Shown here: piece after piece, positions 51,974-53,839 of the stretch | Layout: each line of letters starts with the position of its first letter | Numbering within the stretch: the first letter of the stretch is position 1 | From: an uncultured Bacillota bacterium | GTDB lineage: Bacteria > Bacillota_I > Bacilli_A > Erysipelotrichales > Erysipelotrichaceae | Assembly: GCA_949290085.1 (NCBI GenBank) | Contig: CASEQH010000059.1 | Coordinates: forward strand, 1 to 53,839 | Length of the DNA: 53,839 bases | Direction: 5' to 3' | The notes under the pieces: generated by a model | What the model was told of the DNA's origin: nothing | What the model saw: only the letters and a program-made list of their open reading frames with translations | Databases searched by the model: none | Translations under genes and position numbers: made by a program

Positions 51974-52432
51974 ATGCAATGTAAATTAGAACTTATAAAT
52001 AAGACAAAAGACAAATCTTTTGAAAAGTACTATTCCAAACTTCAAGAGTTATTTGAAAAGACAATGAATATTCATGATATGAATGGTAATTATTCGCTAT
52101 CATTAATTCTTGTAGGGCCTATAACGATAAAAAGAATTAATAGGGAATATCGAAACAAGGATAGTGTCACAGATGTGATATCCTTCGCCTTGCTCGATAG
52201 TGAAGACACTTATGATTTTCCTTTAGAAGAGACTATTTTAGGTGATATATTTATCAATTTAAAAAGAGTTAAATCGCAGGCTATTGACTATGGTCATAGT
52301 GAGGAGAGAGAATTTTGTTTTCTATTTGTCCATGGCTTATTGCATTGTTTAGGCTATGATCATATGAATGAAGAAGATGAAGCTAAGATGATAGCTATGC
52401 AGAAGAAAATATTAGGAGAGAGAAATGCTTAG
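51974..52432 (+). CDS. ybeY: Endoribonuclease YbeY
   Basis: A 152-residue YbeY with zinc motif FVHGLLHCLGYDH (HGxLHxxGYDH) and DSVTDVISFAL. It matures rRNA, notably the 16S 3' end. ATG 51974 is favoured over the in-frame ATG at 51953, because the latter would lie upstream of the -10 box. First gene of the ybeY-dgkA-cdd-era block, as in Bacillus. Overlaps dgkA by 8 bases. Confidence 0.94.
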   Translation: MQCKLELINKTKDKSFEKYYSKLQELFEKTMNIHDMNGNYSLSLILVGPITIKRINREYRNKDSVTDVISFALLDSEDTYDFPLEETILGDIFINLKRVKSQAIDYGHSEEREFCFLFVHGLLHCLGYDHMNEEDEAKMIAMQKKILGERNA

Positions 52433-52766
52433 AAAATTTAAAGTAGCTTTTAGAGGACTATTTTTCTCATTTAGCCACAAGGCTGTCTTTATACAGATAT
52501 TGCTGGCGGCGTTAGCGATGTTATTTGGACTCATTATCAATCTTAATTATATCGAGTGGCTAACTTTTATCTTATGCATAGGTATTGTGATAGGACTCGA
52601 GATAATCAATACAGCGATAGAAAATATCTGTAATTTGATTGACAAGAATTATAATGAAGATATTCGCAATATTAAAGATATGGCTGCTGGAGCAGTGCTT
52701 TGTGTCAGCATCATGTCAGTTATTATATGTATTGTCATATTTGTAAATAAAATAATGGGAGGCTAA
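52425..52766 (+). CDS. dgkA: Diacylglycerol/undecaprenol kinase
   Basis: A 113-residue membrane kinase with three helices. The signature GLEIINTAIENICNLID holds the catalytic and metal-binding acidic residues. In Gram-positive bacteria this family phosphorylates undecaprenol. The start overlaps ybeY with AGGAGAG upstream; cdd begins directly after its stop. Confidence 0.92.
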   Translation: MLRKFKVAFRGLFFSFSHKAVFIQILLAALAMLFGLIINLNYIEWLTFILCIGIVIGLEIINTAIENICNLIDKNYNEDIRNIKDMAAGAVLCVSIMSVIICIVIFVNKIMGG

Positions 52767-53162
52767 ATGAATTACGATTTATTATTAAAAGAAGCTTTTG
52801 AAGCTATGGATAATGCTTATGCACCATATTCTAAATATCATGTCGGGGCTTGTGTATTATGTAAAGATGGCCGAACATTCAAGGGAGCTAATATCGAAAA
52901 TGCTTCCTTTGGTGCAACTAATTGTGGTGAGCGTACAGCTGTCTTTTCTGCTTATGCCAATGGGGTGCACAAGGATGATATCGTAGCTTTAGCTATTGTA
53001 TCAGATGGTAAAAGATTAGCGGCTCCTTGTGGTATTTGTCGACAAGTATTATCAGAACTTTTAAACCAAGATACACCTATCATTTTATCTAATGGTAAAG
53101 ACTATATGGAAACTAATATCGCTGAGCTTTTACCTATGCAATTTAATAGTGAGGACCTTTAA
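52767..53162 (+). CDS. cdd: Cytidine deaminase
   Basis: A 131-residue zinc deaminase. NIENASFGATNCGERTAV gives the first Cys and catalytic Glu; PCGICRQVL gives the other two zinc Cys. It turns cytidine into uridine for salvage, which Udp can then cleave. It starts directly after the dgkA stop with GGGAGG within dgkA, and its stop shares a base with the era start (TAATG). Confidence 0.95.
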   Translation: MNYDLLLKEAFEAMDNAYAPYSKYHVGACVLCKDGRTFKGANIENASFGATNCGERTAVFSAYANGVHKDDIVALAIVSDGKRLAAPCGICRQVLSELLNQDTPIILSNGKDYMETNIAELLPMQFNSEDL

Positions 53163-53839
53163 TGAAGAGCGGTTTTGTAGCGATAATCGGTCGACCTAAT
53201 GCCGGTAAGTCAACTCTGCTCAATGCCTTATTAAAAGAGAAAGTTTCAATTACATCATATAAGGCTCAGACGACTAGAAATGCCATTATCGGTATCTATA
53301 ATGCCAAGGATATTCAGATTGTCTTTGCCGATACACCAGGTATCCACAAAGCTAACTCAAATCTTGGTACTTATATGAACAAGGAAGCCATAGCTCAAGC
53401 CGAAGGTGTTGATGTGATTTATTATATCGTCGATGCACAAAAGGGCTTGACTAATGAAGATATGGAAATCTTAAAGAATCTTGCGACTTATAGACATAAG
53501 ATTTTCTTACTTTTAAATAAGATAGATAATATGTCAAAAGAAAAACTTATTAAAGTTATTACGACGGCATCAGTTAAATATCAATTCGACGAGATTATTC
53601 CTATCAGTGCCTTAAATGAAGATAATCTCGATGAACTCATTAAAGTGACAGCCCAATATTTAAAAGATGATTTAGCTTATTATCCTAGTGATATGAAGAC
53701 TAGCAGCACGATGGAATTTCGTATTGCTGAGATTATTAGAGAGAAGGTTCTTCTAACTTGCCATGAAGAGATACCACATCTTGTAGCTACTAAGGTTGAA
53801 AGTATTAAAGAAGAAGAAAATAAAGTCTATATCGACGCT
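53162..53839 (+). CDS. era: GTPase Era (3' end beyond the window)
   Basis: 226 codons are visible, open to the window edge. G domain: GRPNAGKSTLLNALL (G1), a switch region TTRNAIIGI, DTPGIHK (G3), NKID (G4) and SAL (G5). The last part (FRIAEIIREKVLL) begins the KH domain. Era binds 16S rRNA and completes 30S assembly. It starts at the last base of cdd. Confidence 0.95.
   Translation, partial: MKSGFVAIIGRPNAGKSTLLNALLKEKVSITSYKAQTTRNAIIGIYNAKDIQIVFADTPGIHKANSNLGTYMNKEAIAQAEGVDVIYYIVDAQKGLTNEDMEILKNLATYRHKIFLLLNKIDNMSKEKLIKVITTASVKYQFDEIIPISALNEDNLDELIKVTAQYLKDDLAYYPSDMKTSSTMEFRIAEIIREKVLLTCHEEIPHLVATKVESIKEEENKVYIDA

Noticed and set aside
1-53839. Mobile elements, prophage or CRISPR
   Set aside because: No transposase, integrase, phage gene, terminal inverted repeat pair or spaced direct-repeat array was seen.

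Overview
The window is AT-rich bacterial DNA with tightly packed genes. It carries a Gram-positive PolC replicase, a T-box leader on ileS, and gene orders known from Bacillota (polC-rimP-nusA-rnpM-ylxQ-infB-rbfA and ybeY-dgkA-cdd-era). An Rnf complex, rubrerythrin and a CoA-disulfide reductase point to a fermentative anaerobe. The best guess is an Erysipelotrichia-like or neighbouring low-GC Bacillota lineage; this is inference, because no rRNA is present. I saw no insertion sequence, prophage or CRISPR array.

Layout. 1-3.5 kb: end of pcrA, an acetyltransferase, tRNA-His, dCMP deaminase, a DegV protein and a YgjP-like metalloprotein. 3.5-6.5 kb: a promoter, a 22-codon leader ORF running into an intrinsic terminator, then an ankyrin-repeat protein and an EF-G-like GTPase. 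6.5-10.4 kb: HtrA, an FAD-dependent oxidoreductase, a CPBP protease and tRNA-Trp. 10.4-14.2 kb: a SmtB/CzrA-type repressor divergent from a metal-export pair (separate HMA protein plus P1B ATPase), uridine phosphorylase and a membrane protein. 14.2-18.3 kb: tRNA-Leu, recG, rnc and a GltD-like oxidoreductase. 18.3-27.6 kb: polC and the nusA-infB operon. 27.6-34.8 kb: an orphan prepilin peptidase, T-box and ileS, an AI-2E family protein, a split ThrE exporter, tag, an Nfu protein and a DUF212 protein. 34.9-37.6 kb: an S1-domain protein, pgi, and a secreted beta-helix-like protein whose upstream region carries nine consecutive G. 37.9-44.4 kb: ApbE divergent from rnfCDGEA, a small Cys-rich protein and rnfB. 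44.5-53.8 kb: Mrp, a two-component pair, CoA-disulfide reductase, alpha-amylase, rubrerythrin, RlmA, ybeY, dgkA, cdd and the start of era.

Four things stand out. (1) At least eleven genes have a -10 hexamer whose last base lies exactly 7-8 nt before the start codon, with no Shine-Dalgarno sequence, which predicts leaderless mRNAs; genes inside operons use ordinary ribosome sites or overlapping starts. (2) The leader ORF ends inside the terminator stem upstream of the ankyrin/EF-G-like operon, an architecture suited to ribosome-controlled attenuation of a translation-factor gene. (3) The Rnf complex is unusual: RnfD carries two extra tandem FMN-binding-like repeats, RnfB stops after its first Fe-S motif, and a Cys-rich membrane mini-protein sits between rnfA and rnfB, with the flavin transferase ApbE next door. 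(4) The G tract lies between a perfect TTGACA and a weak extended -10, a candidate phase-variable switch for a secreted protein.
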